Positions 34,878 through 44,448 of a stretch of 64,000 nucleotides of DNA are shown here, piece by piece. The position numbers and the translations under genes were made by a program. How positions within the stretch are numbered: the first letter of the stretch is position 1; each line of letters starts with the position of its first letter. The notes beneath the pieces are model-generated. The model saw only the letters and a program-made list of their open reading frames with translations. It was not told the origin of the DNA and did no database searches. Source of the stretch: Robertmurraya sp. FSL R5-0851 (GTDB taxonomy: Bacteria > Bacillota > Bacilli > Bacillales > Cytobacillaceae). The DNA lies in the NCBI RefSeq assembly GCF_038002965.1, contig NZ_JBBOOE010000002.1, forward strand, positions 310,001 to 374,000, read 5' to 3'.

Positions 34878-35439
34878 ATAAAACCTCTCCTTATTTCGTG
34901 AGTATATGTTCATATAAATTATAATCAATTGTTTTTAAACATTTCCATAAATAATTGTTTACTAGGGGCTATCCCTTGAAACTTCATAGAATATGAATCT
35001 CAAAAACTCAGGAATATCAAGGGTTTTATATAATCTCGTCCGTTCTAAATCCATGAAAAGTAATGTGAAATGGTTTCTACTAATATATCTAATTTCTATT
35101 TTCTCTGTTTTTGTATTGATTAAATTTGTGATTACCCTTAAAATTACCCAACATCAAAATTTTATGGTAATTGTGTTATATCATTATAGCTGTTGTTGAA
35201 GACTCCCCAACCATATTAAAACAAATACACCCATTTAGATGGATAAGCAAAGCTAATGTATTTAAGGTGAATCCTGAAGAAATATTATAAATTAATGCCT
35301 TGAAAACTATAAGAACAGAAAAGAATTATAAGAGCGTATAAGCCCCTTTTCATTTTTCTTAATTTCTTTTTTATATTTTAAACATATGTTAATAATAAAT
35401 TAAACACGTTTTTTTGATATAAAAGGGGATTTATTTAAC
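34878..35439. other. Gap with possible gene remnant
   Basis: About 560 bases without a convincing gene. A short open stretch near 35200-35291 reads PTILKQIHPFRWISKANVF and ends VNPEEIL, which looks protein-like but has no start. An open frame at 34993-35199 has no ribosome binding site. Confidence 0.3.
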
Positions 35440-36276
35440 ATGGATCGAGTAATAAAAAATGAACAGAAACCTTATAAAGAAACAAATCTTATAAGAATCG
35501 AATCGAAAAGTAGGAAGGATATTTGTTCGGAATATCTTCACTACATTGAGAATGGATATCGTCTTACGATAGATGATGCTGCTACCTATCTAAATTGTAC
35601 AGGTCCGTATGTTATTAATACGATTGTCCCTGAGGTGAAACATATTCGAATTACCCGTCTTAGTAAAATGATTTTAATGAAATACGCAAAAGACAATGGG
35701 ATTGAAGAAAGAAGAGCTAGATTGTTCACTAAGAGAATACTTCTCTCTGAGGATAATTTTAAAGAACACATCCGCAATTCAATAGAGCTGGTTATCTCAT
35801 ACAAGAAATTCTCAGAAAATGATTTTGAACCTGGATTTATTGATGAAATTAAAAAGAGGATTGCTAGAGGTAACGAAAAAGGCAAAAAGCTAACTCTACA
35901 ATCTCATATGACAAGAATTACGGATATTTTGAAGAAAAAATATTTCACCGACGAAAATGGAGTTGTTAGATTTGAAAATCAACAAGAGAATTTACATATA
36001 AATTCTTTTCCAGTTAAGTTATATACTCAAAAAGAAATAATGAAAGAGTATGGAATAAAATATAAGGTTGATTTTTACAAACAAGTCGAACTAAAACTTG
36101 GCTTTAGAAGACTCAAATATGGAAATCTCGTTCGGTTTGAGAAGGTAAAAGAAGATGAAAAATACATTTTCCAAATGTATTTGAGTATTTATAGAAGGCT
36201 TCAAGAATTGTATGGAGAAGATTTAATAAATATAATCCAAAATGAGGCCTTAATTAAGTTAGACAAATATAAATAG
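35440..36276 (+). CDS. Hypothetical protein with excisionase-like segment
   Basis: A basic 278-residue protein of unrecognised family. Residues 30-75 (YRLTIDDAATYLNCTGPYVI) look like a helix-turn-helix of the MerR/excisionase type, and a second similar unit may lie near residue 200 (YTQKEIMKEYGIKYKVDFYKQ). No membrane segment or signal peptide. It stands alone with its own terminator at 36363. It could be a DNA-binding or replication-related protein of a mobile element; this is only inference from the charge and HTH-like segments. Confidence 0.55.
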   Translation: MDRVIKNEQKPYKETNLIRIESKSRKDICSEYLHYIENGYRLTIDDAATYLNCTGPYVINTIVPEVKHIRITRLSKMILMKYAKDNGIEERRARLFTKRILLSEDNFKEHIRNSIELVISYKKFSENDFEPGFIDEIKKRIARGNEKGKKLTLQSHMTRITDILKKKYFTDENGVVRFENQQENLHINSFPVKLYTQKEIMKEYGIKYKVDFYKQVELKLGFRRLKYGNLVRFEKVKEDEKYIFQMYLSIYRRLQELYGEDLINIIQNEALIKLDKYK

Positions 36277-36362
36277 TAACCTTCAAAAAACACTGCAAAA
36301 GTGTTAAAAGAAAACGAAGTACCCCCAAAATAGTGAAGAGATGGATAAAAAACTAATATAAA

Positions 36363-36398
36363 AAAAGAATGATTGCCCAACGGGTAATCATTCTTTTA
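36363..36398. terminator. Terminator
   Basis: AAAAGAATGATT-CCC, two-base loop, GGG-AATCATTCTTTT; a long stem able to end transcripts from both converging genes. Confidence 0.75.
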
Positions 36399-36486
36399 TA
36401 CTGTAAAAAAAATCCTTCTTAAATTAAATTTTATTGTGAACTGATCATTATTTAATTTTACTACAGGGATTGAAATTCTAAAAGAA

Positions 36487-37353
36487 TTATTGTTGGGTGC
36501 TAGCAGTTTCAAGTAACCCTTTTAAATCTTCATCTTTTATTTTAACATTTGCGTCTTTCAGTTCTTTTTGTAAAACTTCTTGAATTTTACTGTCGTCGAT
36601 TTTTGATACCTTAATATTGTATTCGAGTTCATTTTTCATTTTTTCAAACGATTCTTTTTCCTTTTTCTCTAAAACTTGAATAATATGAAATCCATTTTGA
36701 GTTTTTACTGGTTCGCTAATTTGATTGATTTCAAGTGAATAGGCAGCATTTTCGAACTCAGGAACCATTTTACCTGAACCAAACCACCCTAAATCTCCTC
36801 CTGCTTCAACAGAACCAGGATCCTTTGAATATTCCTTTGCTAGCTTTTCAAATTCGGCCCCTTCATCCAACTTTTTCTTTACTTCCTTAGCTGTTTCCTC
36901 ATCCTCTAAGAGAATATGTCTTGCTTTTATTTCTGGTTTATAGTTTTCATAACTTTCTTTCAACTCTTTTTCAGTAACTTTTATGTCTTTTATTGCAGCT
37001 TTTTCTACTAGGAGTTGAAACTTAAGTATTTTTTTAAATTCACTTTCATCTTTTATATTATTTTGTGCAAGTATCATTTCAAAATTAGAACCATATTGTG
37101 CTTTAAATTCCTCAAATTTTTTATTTAATTCTTCACTTTCTACTTTGTATTTATTACCTAACACTTTTTCATAGAGAAGTTGCTGAAGTTCTTGTTCACC
37201 ATATTTATCTTTCATGGCAGTATAAAGTTCTTCTTTTGAAATATTACCTACTTTTGTCTGGACTATTGCTTCTGAATTAGTAGTTTGAGAACTGCAAGCA
37301 CTTAAAGCAATAAGACCACCAGTCATAGAAACTGCTAAAATCAATTTTTTCAT
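36487..37353 (-). CDS. prsA: PrsA-type foldase lipoprotein
   Basis: A 288-residue lipoprotein with lipobox LSAC at the end of its signal peptide and a parvulin (PpiC) domain at about 138-228: ARHILLEDEETAKEVKKKL, GGDLGWFGSGKMVPEFE and NGFHIIQVLE. PrsA helps secreted proteins fold on the outer face of the membrane. The flanking SurA-like N-terminal region is complete. It is probably one of several PrsA paralogues. Monocistronic, with a terminator-like hairpin upstream on neither side close by. Confidence 0.9.
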   Translation of the reverse strand: MKKLILAVSMTGGLIALSACSSQTTNSEAIVQTKVGNISKEELYTAMKDKYGEQELQQLLYEKVLGNKYKVESEELNKKFEEFKAQYGSNFEMILAQNNIKDESEFKKILKFQLLVEKAAIKDIKVTEKELKESYENYKPEIKARHILLEDEETAKEVKKKLDEGAEFEKLAKEYSKDPGSVEAGGDLGWFGSGKMVPEFENAAYSLEINQISEPVKTQNGFHIIQVLEKKEKESFEKMKNELEYNIKVSKIDDSKIQEVLQKELKDANVKIKDEDLKGLLETASTQQ

Positions 37354-37594
37354 ACGAACACTCCTCTTGTTTTAGTATTAAATAATTCTCCAAATATCTA
37401 TCTATGAATAGATGCTCATATATATTATGATATTTAACCAAAAAAAGTCAATCTATTCTTTTATCTAAAATAACACATATTTGCTTTTTTGAGATTACCT
37501 TTAACTTTTCACCAGTTTTTCTGAAAAATGCACAGTTTCTGCAAACTTTTGATATAGTATAGAGGCCTAGGACGTTTTACCCTTCTATTTAAAA

Positions 37595-37619
37595 AGAAGC
37601 ACTCTATTTGAGTGCTTCT
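37595..37619. terminator. Hairpin terminator, orphan
   Basis: AGAAGCACTC, loop, GAGTGCTTCT, flanked by A and T runs. No gene ends here now; it may remain from a deleted gene. Confidence 0.5.
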
Positions 37620-37957
37620 AAATTTATTTATACATTAAACGAATAGTCTTTCTAATTTTTATTAATAGAATTATATCAAGCACCTGATTTTTATGCTAAC
37701 ATGAAGTTGGAAGGTTCCTTTTATTTTAAAGGACTAAAAAGGTATTGAATATTTAAAAACAACTGTAACTAATTCCTTCGAAAAAAGGTATTAGTTACAA
37801 CTACAAACAATTCGAATTTCCACCTTTTATTTTATTCAAAATGAGCAAAATCCTGGCTTATATGTTAATTGAATCTTTTATAGTACAAGGTATTTTTTCT
37901 ATTCCCAAAATACTTTCCATTACTAACCAATCTATATATAAATAGGAAGTGATTCAA

Positions 37958-38083
37958 ATGTTGTATACTGTTATATTTTATTTAGTTCTATCTCTTTTCT
38001 CTCTAGGAGTTATATATATTTTCAAGAAAAAATCTGACAAAGAGTTAAGGGAACTCGGTCAAGAAGAGAAACAAATTGATTAA
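37958..38083 (+). CDS. 41-residue single-helix membrane protein
   Basis: A small ORF with a good ribosome binding site (AGGAAGTGATTCAA before ATG) in an otherwise empty 1.1-kb region. It encodes MLYTVIFYLVLSLFSLGVIY followed by a charged tail (KKKSDKELRELGQEEKQID). One N-terminal membrane helix and a cytoplasmic charged tail are clear. A terminator follows at 38162, so it has the layout of a complete gene. Family not recognised. Confidence 0.6.
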   Translation: MLYTVIFYLVLSLFSLGVIYIFKKKSDKELRELGQEEKQID

Positions 38084-38161
38084 AGGATCTACAAAAATTC
38101 AATATTAGGAAAAATCACCCTACATACAAAAAATTGAAATCCAATTATTAACAAATAATCC

Positions 38162-38190
38162 AACCGTTCGAATTCCGAACGGTTTTTAAA
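38162..38190 (+). terminator. Terminator of the 41-residue ORF
   Basis: AACCGTTCG, five-base loop, CGAACGGTT, then TTTAAATT. Confidence 0.7.
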
Positions 38191-38329
38191 TTACTTAATA
38201 TCTTCTATAAAATTTCATTTAGTAATACTATTTATTGAACTCCCTCAGTTTATTACGATTATCTCACGAATACTCGCTTATTCGCAGGATTTCATCCGCC
38301 TAGAATCTATATTTCTTAAAAGAAAGGAG

Positions 38330-38510
38330 TTGTTTTAGGACAAGTGGCCACGCGATGGCATAGTTGAATAGAGGAGTAGCATTCCACTCCATATTATACC
38401 ATATAATGTACTTCTCCACGCCGCCCCTGGAGGCTTTCCCTCCCATGTCTCAACGGGTCAATTGCCCTATCATTCCTTCGTCATGCCCGTCCAAGGGGTG
38501 GAGGCCAGTT
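38330..38510 (-). other. GC-rich non-coding flank of IS110 element
   Basis: About 180 bases, much richer in GC than the surroundings, with CCTCCAGGGGCGGCG and GGACGGGCATGACGAAGG on the minus strand and a TATAAT-containing near-palindrome around 38395. It directly follows the IS110 transposase stop. Non-coding ends of IS110/IS1111 elements encode the guide (bridge) RNA, so this is a candidate for such an RNA or for the insertion target. Confidence 0.35.
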
Positions 38511-39960
38511 ATGCTAACCTGATGGGTCAGTGCCCTTTTGTTTAATAAATCTGGTACTCCGTACATATTTGAAATCCTGCGAATAAGCCAACACTCGATC
38601 CGCTGCCAACTCGGATAATGGTTGGACTTTCTTGGCGGAATACGATTCGTTTTTGCGTGCTATTCCTACAAAGATCCTGACCAACTTACCTACCAGTTTC
38701 ATGATAGATTTCATCTTTTTCATTTTCTTGACTTTAACATTATTTGAGTGGATGGCCTTGAATTCCGGATTGTTCATCACTAGACTCATAGTGGCTAGAT
38801 AAAGGAACCGTCTAAGCCTTGATCTTCCACGCTTTGAAATGACTATTTGCCCTTTCCACTTCCCTGAGCTTGCGGAGTCCTGCATGGCGGAGTAAAGAAT
38901 TACCGTGTGAAAACCCACTTAAATCGCCTGCCTCACCTAAAATACCCGCTAAAGAAATATCACTAATTCCCTTAATCATAAGTAACTTATTTGCAAAAGG
39001 AATTTTAGGTAATTCATCCTTTATTGCACGCTCAACCCTTTCAAGTTGTTGAACCGCAAGATCATACTCTTCGAGTAATTGTTCTAAATGAAATTTGTAA
39101 GCCTCAATAGCTTGTCTTGTACCTACAGATTTCCTGGCTACATTGAGAAGTAAATAGGCTTTCTTTAATCCAGGCTGCCTTTTCATGAGTGACTTCCAAC
39201 CGGTCACTATCTCTTCAGGCTTCATGGAACCCAGTTCCATTGGGGATGGGAAGAGCCTTAATGTGGCGATTGCCCCTTTAGCAGTGATATCTTTAAATAC
39301 CTGTCTAAGTTCAGGAAAAACAATATCCACCCAGCGATTCAATTGATTAATAGAGATAACAAGTCTTTTAACAATCACATCCCGATTAGACATGAGGACC
39401 CTAAGTTTTTCAAACGACTCGGAAGTATTCCTCACAAAGGCATAGTAACCATTCTTCACCATGTCGGCTATTACCAGGGCATCTTTCTTATCGCTTTTTG
39501 ATTGGCTATTATCGCGGTTCTCTTTATTTCTTTTTACTAAATGTGGATTGACTGTCACGACCTCAATATCTTGTTTCATTAGCCATTTAGAAAGGTTGAT
39601 CCAGTAATGGCCAGTAGGTTCCATACCGACTATCACTACCTCAAGTTTATGTAATCTCTTAAGCTTATCAATCCAGTTTAAAAGGGTTGAAAATCCCTCT
39701 TCATTGTTTTGAAACGTAATTGGATCTCCTACTACAATCCCTCGGAAATTGACAGCTCTGGCTACGTGAAATTGTTGTGCAATATCCACACCAACAACGA
39801 TATGTTTATCAGTAATTCTCTCTATTAGTTGATTTTGTTTGTCCTGCATTTTAAACTTCATAGTAAGGGTTCCTCCTAGGTTGAGTTAGAGTCGTGTCTT
39901 ATTCATATCTTACTGAGGAGCCCTATTTTTATCAAAGCTCAAAAATAACAATCTACAGGA
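38511..39960 (-). mobile_element. IS110-family element
   Basis: The unit lies between two direct copies of ATGCTAACCTG (38511-38521 and 39961-39971), with no terminal inverted repeats, as usual for IS110 elements. The transposase stop lies inside the left copy. About 100 bases of non-coding sequence precede the transposase. Confidence 0.65.
38514..39861 (-). pseudogene. IS110-family transposase with frameshift
   Basis: The N-terminal RuvC-like DEDD domain (VVGVDIAQQFHVAR, GMEPTGHYW, SDKKDALVIADMVKNGY) and the middle coiled region run in one frame to LLRHAGL near 38880. The C-terminal Tnp_20 domain (SASSGKWKGQIVISKRGRSR, LRRFLYLATMSLVMNN) continues in another frame to 38514. A single frameshift near 38875 therefore breaks an otherwise full-length transposase, unless it is a sequence error. 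Confidence 0.85.
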
Positions 39961-40100
39961 ATGCTAACCTGTCAAGCAATAATTATCAAGTTGAAAGTTT
40001 GCAAATTTGTCACATTTTATTCAAATGGTTTTTTGAATTAGATATAACACTTTGCTAAAATTAAGTTCGTAAATAAGTTAATACTATTTGGAGGTTACTA

Positions 40101-40664
40101 ATGTTAAAAAAATTATCTCTGTTAACAATTATTTTTTTCATCGGCTTTGTTAACAACACTTTTGCTCACACAGGATTAGAAAGTTCCATTCCTCAAAATG
40201 GACAAGTAATTAAAGAGGAATTAAAACAAATCACCCTAAATTTTGAAACAAAAGTCGAACAGAACAGTACATTTGAACTTAAATATTCTAATGGAGATAC
40301 TATCCCCGTTGAAAATATAACATTATCCGAATTCCAGATGGTAGGAAGTTTAATAAACCCATTAGAAAATGGGACGTACCAAATAAATTGGAAGATTATC
40401 GGTGCAGATGGTCACCCAATAGAAGGCGAGTTGTCATTTTCGGTAGATGTACCTGTTTCTGAAACCGCTCCCGAAAATACTGAGGAACCACAATCTCAAC
40501 CAGATGATGCGGCGAATACAGAGAATACAGAAACAAGAATAGAAACAGAACAAGAAGATGTTCAACAAAACAAATTACCATCGTATGTTATACCCTCTAT
40601 TATTGGAATTCTGATAGTTATCGTTATTGGAAGTTTCTTATTAATTTTGAAAAGGAAGAAATAG
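40101..40664 (+). CDS. CopC-domain copper-binding protein (YobA-like)
   Basis: A 187-residue exported protein: signal peptide ending NTFA, then mature N-terminal His-Thr (HTGLESSIPQNGQ), the CopC beta-barrel with the second copper histidine in GADGHPIEGELSFSV, an acidic linker and a C-terminal membrane helix (YVIPSIIGILIVIVIGSFLL). It would bind Cu(II) at the outer face of the membrane. It is followed four bases later by a CopD gene, with which it probably passes copper inward, perhaps for the nearby oxidase genes. Confidence 0.87.
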   Translation: MLKKLSLLTIIFFIGFVNNTFAHTGLESSIPQNGQVIKEELKQITLNFETKVEQNSTFELKYSNGDTIPVENITLSEFQMVGSLINPLENGTYQINWKIIGADGHPIEGELSFSVDVPVSETAPENTEEPQSQPDDAANTENTETRIETEQEDVQQNKLPSYVIPSIIGILIVIVIGSFLLILKRKK

Positions 40665-40667
40665 AAA

Positions 40668-41759
40668 ATGCTTACTATTGGAATTATTAGTCAGACATTG
40701 TTATACCTTTGCTTTTCATTAACGATAGGAAGTTTTGTACTTTATCTAATACCAAGTACACACCGTCCGGATATTATGGTACCAAAGGGAATTTTAATGA
40801 TTGCAACAGGTGGAATCGCCATCTTTTCATTTTTTCCCGTTTTACAATTGATTTTATTCTTATCTCCTGATATTGGTTTTGCTCAAACTTTCCTGTCTGT
40901 ACTTTTTACGTTTGAAGTGGGACAATCATGGGTATTCACTTTTATTGTGGCAAATTTATTATACATATTTGTCATATGGTTTGATTACCAAAATAAAGCT
41001 AAATATAGCTGGATCGGTCTTATCTTTACCTTTTTCTTAATTCTAGCTCTAGGCTGGTCCAGTCATGCTAGCTCATATGATCAAGTAAAAGGGTTTTTAA
41101 CTCATACATCCCATTTTACTGCCGTAACTATTTGGGTTGGGATTTTAATTGTTGTTAGTTGGTTTTCCAAAAGTAATTCAAATTGGTTAAAGTTTTTAAA
41201 ATGGTTTACTCCTATTGCTCTATTTTGTTTCATCATTACTATTTTAACAGGGCTTATTCTAATGACCTTTGTTGTAGAATTTAAGGATTATTCAAATTCG
41301 TGGATGATCCCTTATGGGCAATCCTTATTAATAAAGCATATCCTTATTATTCCATTAATGGTATACATAGTGATAAACAGTATACTTGTTAAAAAAAAAA
41401 TAAAAAAAGATATTACCTTTAATCCTACACCCTGGGTACGAGTAGAAAGTATTGTGCTTTTACTTATTTTCTCTGCAACAGCAGCATTAGGACAACAATC
41501 TCCTCCTCATGAAACGACGATTGTAGAAGGTGTTCTTTCAAAATTATTTACAATATTATATCAGGGAGAGTTTCAACCTGATATGAATGTTCAGCTAGTA
41601 CTAAACTTAACAAGTTTTTCGTTTTTCTTATTAGCAATCCTTTTCCTGGTTTTATCAATTTTCTCATTTATAAAAAGAGTTCCTACTATTTTATCGTTCC
41701 TAATGAATATGCTATCTGTTATTTGTTTTTACCTAGCATTAATACTAAGCATTAAATAG
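40668..41759 (+). CDS. CopD-domain copper transport protein
   Basis: A 363-residue membrane protein with about nine hydrophobic segments and the CopD features GWSSHASS, FLTHTSHFTAVTIWVGIL and LLIKHILIIPLM, whose histidines are candidate copper ligands. Together with the CopC-like protein upstream, it is expected to import copper. The four-base gap to copC implies one transcript. The next genes are a broken bdbD and bdbC, so copper and disulfide functions are clustered. Confidence 0.85.
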   Translation: MLTIGIISQTLLYLCFSLTIGSFVLYLIPSTHRPDIMVPKGILMIATGGIAIFSFFPVLQLILFLSPDIGFAQTFLSVLFTFEVGQSWVFTFIVANLLYIFVIWFDYQNKAKYSWIGLIFTFFLILALGWSSHASSYDQVKGFLTHTSHFTAVTIWVGILIVVSWFSKSNSNWLKFLKWFTPIALFCFIITILTGLILMTFVVEFKDYSNSWMIPYGQSLLIKHILIIPLMVYIVINSILVKKKIKKDITFNPTPWVRVESIVLLLIFSATAALGQQSPPHETTIVEGVLSKLFTILYQGEFQPDMNVQLVLNLTSFSFFLLAILFLVLSIFSFIKRVPTILSFLMNMLSVICFYLALILSIK

Positions 41760-41825
41760 TCATTCGATAGGTTTATTACCTATCATTTTAATTAGTTACA
41801 AACTTAAAATAAAGGAGTTATCAAG

Positions 41826-42504
41826 ATGACAAAAAGAAAGACTTCACCTTTTAAAGTTGCAGTAATTATCACCATATTATTATTTTCATATTAAGTGCCT
41901 TAATTGTAATAAATAAGAAAACTTCTGAGTCGAGCATAGGGACTAGTTATGAACACAGCCATCGATTGAAGGTCAACCAACATTAGGAGAATCGGAAGCA
42001 CCTGTAACTGTAGTTGAATTCGGTGATTTTAAGTGTCCTGCATGTAAAACTTGGGGGGAAACCATCTTTCCACAGTTAGTAAAAGATTATGTTGATACTG
42101 GGAAAGTTAAAGTCTCATACATTAACGTCTTATTTCATGGAGACGAGTCGAAACTGGGTTCTGTAGCTTCTGAAGCTATCTATAAACAAAATCCCGAGCG
42201 ATATTGGGATTTCCACAAAAAACTTTTTAGTGAACAACCAGATGAAGACCACGATTCATTATGGATCACAATGGAGAAAATTAAGGAAACTGCTAGCTTA
42301 ATACCTGATATTGATGTGACACAGTTGGAGGAAGATATGAAGAGTCAGTCAGTAATAGACGAAGTAAACAAAGATTCAGTACTAGTAGAAGATTTCAAGG
42401 TCCAACAGACACCAAGCATCATGGTTAACGGCACAATGCTTGATGATCCTTTTGACTATGAAAAAATTAAAAGTCTTATAAATAAAGAATTAGAGGATAA
42501 ATAA
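41826..42504 (+). pseudogene. bdbD: BdbD-like thiol-disulfide oxidoreductase, frameshifted
   Basis: A DsbA-family protein. The N-terminal anchor starts MTKRKTSPFKVAVIITILLF, shifts frame near 41880, shifts again near 41957, and then gives PSIEGQPTLGESEAPVTVVE with the active site CPAC in DFKCPACKTW and the cis-proline region QQTPSIMVNG. Two one-base changes interrupt it upstream of the catalytic domain. An internal start at 42271 would miss the active site. With bdbC next door it would form the extracytoplasmic disulfide-forming pair. Confidence 0.83.
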
Positions 42505-42506
42505 AA

Positions 42507-42938
42507 ATGAAAGAAATTAATTCTAATCAAGTCTATTTGTATATGGCATGGATTGTTTCTATCACCGCGATGCTTGGAAGTCTTTATTTTAGTGAAATAC
42601 GGGGTTTTATTCCATGTGAACTTTGTTGGTATCAACGTATTCTGATGTATCCTCTAACGTTAATACTAGGAATTGGAACTTTTCAAAATGATTTATCAGT
42701 TAAAAAAATCGCTTTACCTATGGCTATTATAGGATGGTGCATATCCTTTTATCATTATATGTTGCAAAAAGTACCAGGACTTGCAGAATTAAAACCTTGT
42801 GTTAATGGTGTTCCTTGTACTACTGAATATATAAATTGGTTTGGATTTGTTACAATACCATTTCTTGCACTAACTGCCTTTACTATAATCATATACTTGA
42901 TGATTTATATAAAGCCTGTAAAACAAACACAAAATTAA
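42507..42938 (+). CDS. bdbC: BdbC-type disulfide oxidoreductase (DsbB family)
   Basis: A 143-residue four-helix membrane protein of the DsbB/BdbC family with both cysteine pairs: CELCWYQR after the first helix and CVNGVPC before the third/fourth. It reoxidizes BdbD and passes electrons to quinone. It starts two bases after the bdbD stop. Since the adjacent bdbD is frameshifted, it may have lost its partner in this locus. Confidence 0.92.
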   Translation: MKEINSNQVYLYMAWIVSITAMLGSLYFSEIRGFIPCELCWYQRILMYPLTLILGIGTFQNDLSVKKIALPMAIIGWCISFYHYMLQKVPGLAELKPCVNGVPCTTEYINWFGFVTIPFLALTAFTIIIYLMIYIKPVKQTQN

Positions 42939-42946
42939 ACTATTGA

Positions 42947-42995
42947 TAAGAGCAGAAGTAAAGTTGATAACATCTCCCATACTGCTCTTATTTTT
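42947..42995 (+). terminator. Terminator after bdbC
   Basis: TAAGAGCAG pairs with CTGCTCTTA across 26 bases, followed by TTTTTA. Confidence 0.6.
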
Positions 42996-43073
42996 ACTTT
43001 TTACCCGAAGATTTTTGGAGTTAGTTAAACCAATCTTAACTTTTTGTCCTACATAAATAGACCTTCCGCTTGT

Positions 43074-43279
43074 TTATACACGCAAGACAAGATAATCTCC
43101 TGATTTCATTTGTACTACATCAGCTTTCATTGCCTTGGCAATATCTACCGTTAAAGCCTCAGCTTCATTTTCATCCTTTGCCCATAATGAAAGTTGCTTT
43201 CCACCTAATAACTTCTCCTTATCTGTAGTTATAAATGCTAAATCTCATAATTAGGTCTTGCTGTAACTTCACGTCCCAA
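43074..43279 (-). pseudogene. YIEGIA capping-complex-type small protein, frameshifted
   Basis: Starts with TTG seven bases after GGAGG and reads MGREVTARPNYEI, then a stop; one base later the frame continues LAFITTDKEKLLGGKQLSLW to SGDYLVLRV and a stop. The pieces resemble the small capping subunit that accompanies YIEGIA proteins. A single frameshift near 43241 separates them. It lies two genes after the YIEGIA gene. Confidence 0.65.
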
Positions 43280-43280
43280 A

Positions 43281-43577
43281 CTACTCCCTCCCTAATAAAT
43301 TTGTTTTCATAACCAAGTGACTTTTCTTTGAACTTTCCAATAATGGCGTATTCTTAATAGTTTCTATAAGTTTGTTTATGTCATTCACGATTGGTACTAG
43401 TACAATCACTACACGTCCATCTTCATAGTCTTTTCTTGTGAAATGATATCTTTTCACCCCTAATGATCTTGTAGCCTCAAACAAGATTGCCTGTCTTTGT
43501 CCATAGTTATCAAGGGTTATTCGGAAATGATTTTCACGAGGATACACTATAACAGCAAGTCCACCCTTCTCGACCAA
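43281..43577 (-). CDS. Small protein of the YIEGIA locus
   Basis: About 98 residues (GGLAVIVYPRENHFRITLDN, then RSLGVKRYHFTRKDYEDG) of a predicted alpha/beta fold. It sits between the YIEGIA gene and the frameshifted capping-type gene, so the three form an operon. The TTG start given has no good ribosome binding site. The open frame reaches further upstream towards the YIEGIA stop (VTNQLGTKNAQN), where only a non-standard start is available. The family function is not known to me. Confidence 0.6.
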   Translation of the reverse strand: MVEKGGLAVIVYPRENHFRITLDNYGQRQAILFEATRSLGVKRYHFTRKDYEDGRVVIVLVPIVNDINKLIETIKNTPLLESSKKSHLVMKTNLLGRE

Positions 43578-43609
43578 ATTTTGAGCATTTTTAGTTCCTA
43601 GTTGATTAG

Positions 43610-44191
43610 TTACATAAATTCATCCACAAAGAGCTCTGAACCCTTAACTTGTATCTTTCCTTCCTTCACATCTGCAATATCACCAACACTTTTTCCTTTT
43701 GAAAATCGTTTTACAATTAAAAACACAATCAAGCCGACTACCACGCCACAGACAATATTTATCCATGTTGATTTGCTATCGACTATTTGGATTGTAAGTC
43801 CCGTCGCGAAAGATACGATTAATGCAAAATAATTACGTGCTTCAAATGTTTTGGCAATGCCATCGATATAAGCATCTCCTCTATACGCATACTCCGTGGT
43901 TTCAAGATCTTTTAAACTATCCCTTTCTGTCTTTCGAACATCTCTAAACTGTTGTATTGCAAGGGTTAAAAAAGTTACTGCTACAAAGTTCTTAGTCGTC
44001 AGAGCAGGAATGGCAACAGCCCCTAATGCTGCTGCTACAAATCCCGTTATTAAATGAATGAGATAACCATTAGGAAAACTAGGATATTGAAAATAATCTT
44101 CTTTTATTGTTAAGATTCTTGCAAGAGTGCCGACTACAATCGCCGTAACGATTAATACAATTTGCTCTGTTGAAATCATTCCACCATTCAT
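43610..44191 (-). CDS. YIEGIA-family membrane protein (YphB-like)
   Basis: A 193-residue membrane protein with the name-giving motif as YIDGIAKTFEARNYFALIVS and a conserved N-terminus (STEQIVLIVTAIVVGTLARI, YPSFPNGYLIHLITGFVAA). It has about four hydrophobic segments. The family is typical of spore formers and, as I recall, the B. subtilis member is yphB/seaA, linked to spore envelope assembly. GGAG seven bases before the ATG. Two accessory genes follow, one of them frameshifted. Confidence 0.78.
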   Translation of the reverse strand: MNGGMISTEQIVLIVTAIVVGTLARILTIKEDYFQYPSFPNGYLIHLITGFVAAALGAVAIPALTTKNFVAVTFLTLAIQQFRDVRKTERDSLKDLETTEYAYRGDAYIDGIAKTFEARNYFALIVSFATGLTIQIVDSKSTWINIVCGVVVGLIVFLIVKRFSKGKSVGDIADVKEGKIQVKGSELFVDEFM

Positions 44192-44448
44192 TTTCTCACT
44201 CCTCTAACACACATTCTCTCCTTTCTTTTTAAAAAATAACCTAATGACAAATACCCTTTTCATTTAAGTAAGAAAAAAATCCACTTTCCACTAAACAGAC
44301 AATTATACTCCCTTGGAAATACCTAATTCCTGACTAATAATATAGCCTGAATAAGAATTTTAACCGTGAGATTCAATTCGTAAATATTCATTTTCTATTT
44401 TGACATTACGTGATACGATTAAATAAAAGGTTCGAAACGAGGAAGTTT

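Noticed and set aside
34993..35199. 68-codon ORF on the plus strand
   Set aside because: No ribosome binding site, no recognisable domain; a hydrophobic stretch alone is weak evidence in AT-rich DNA.
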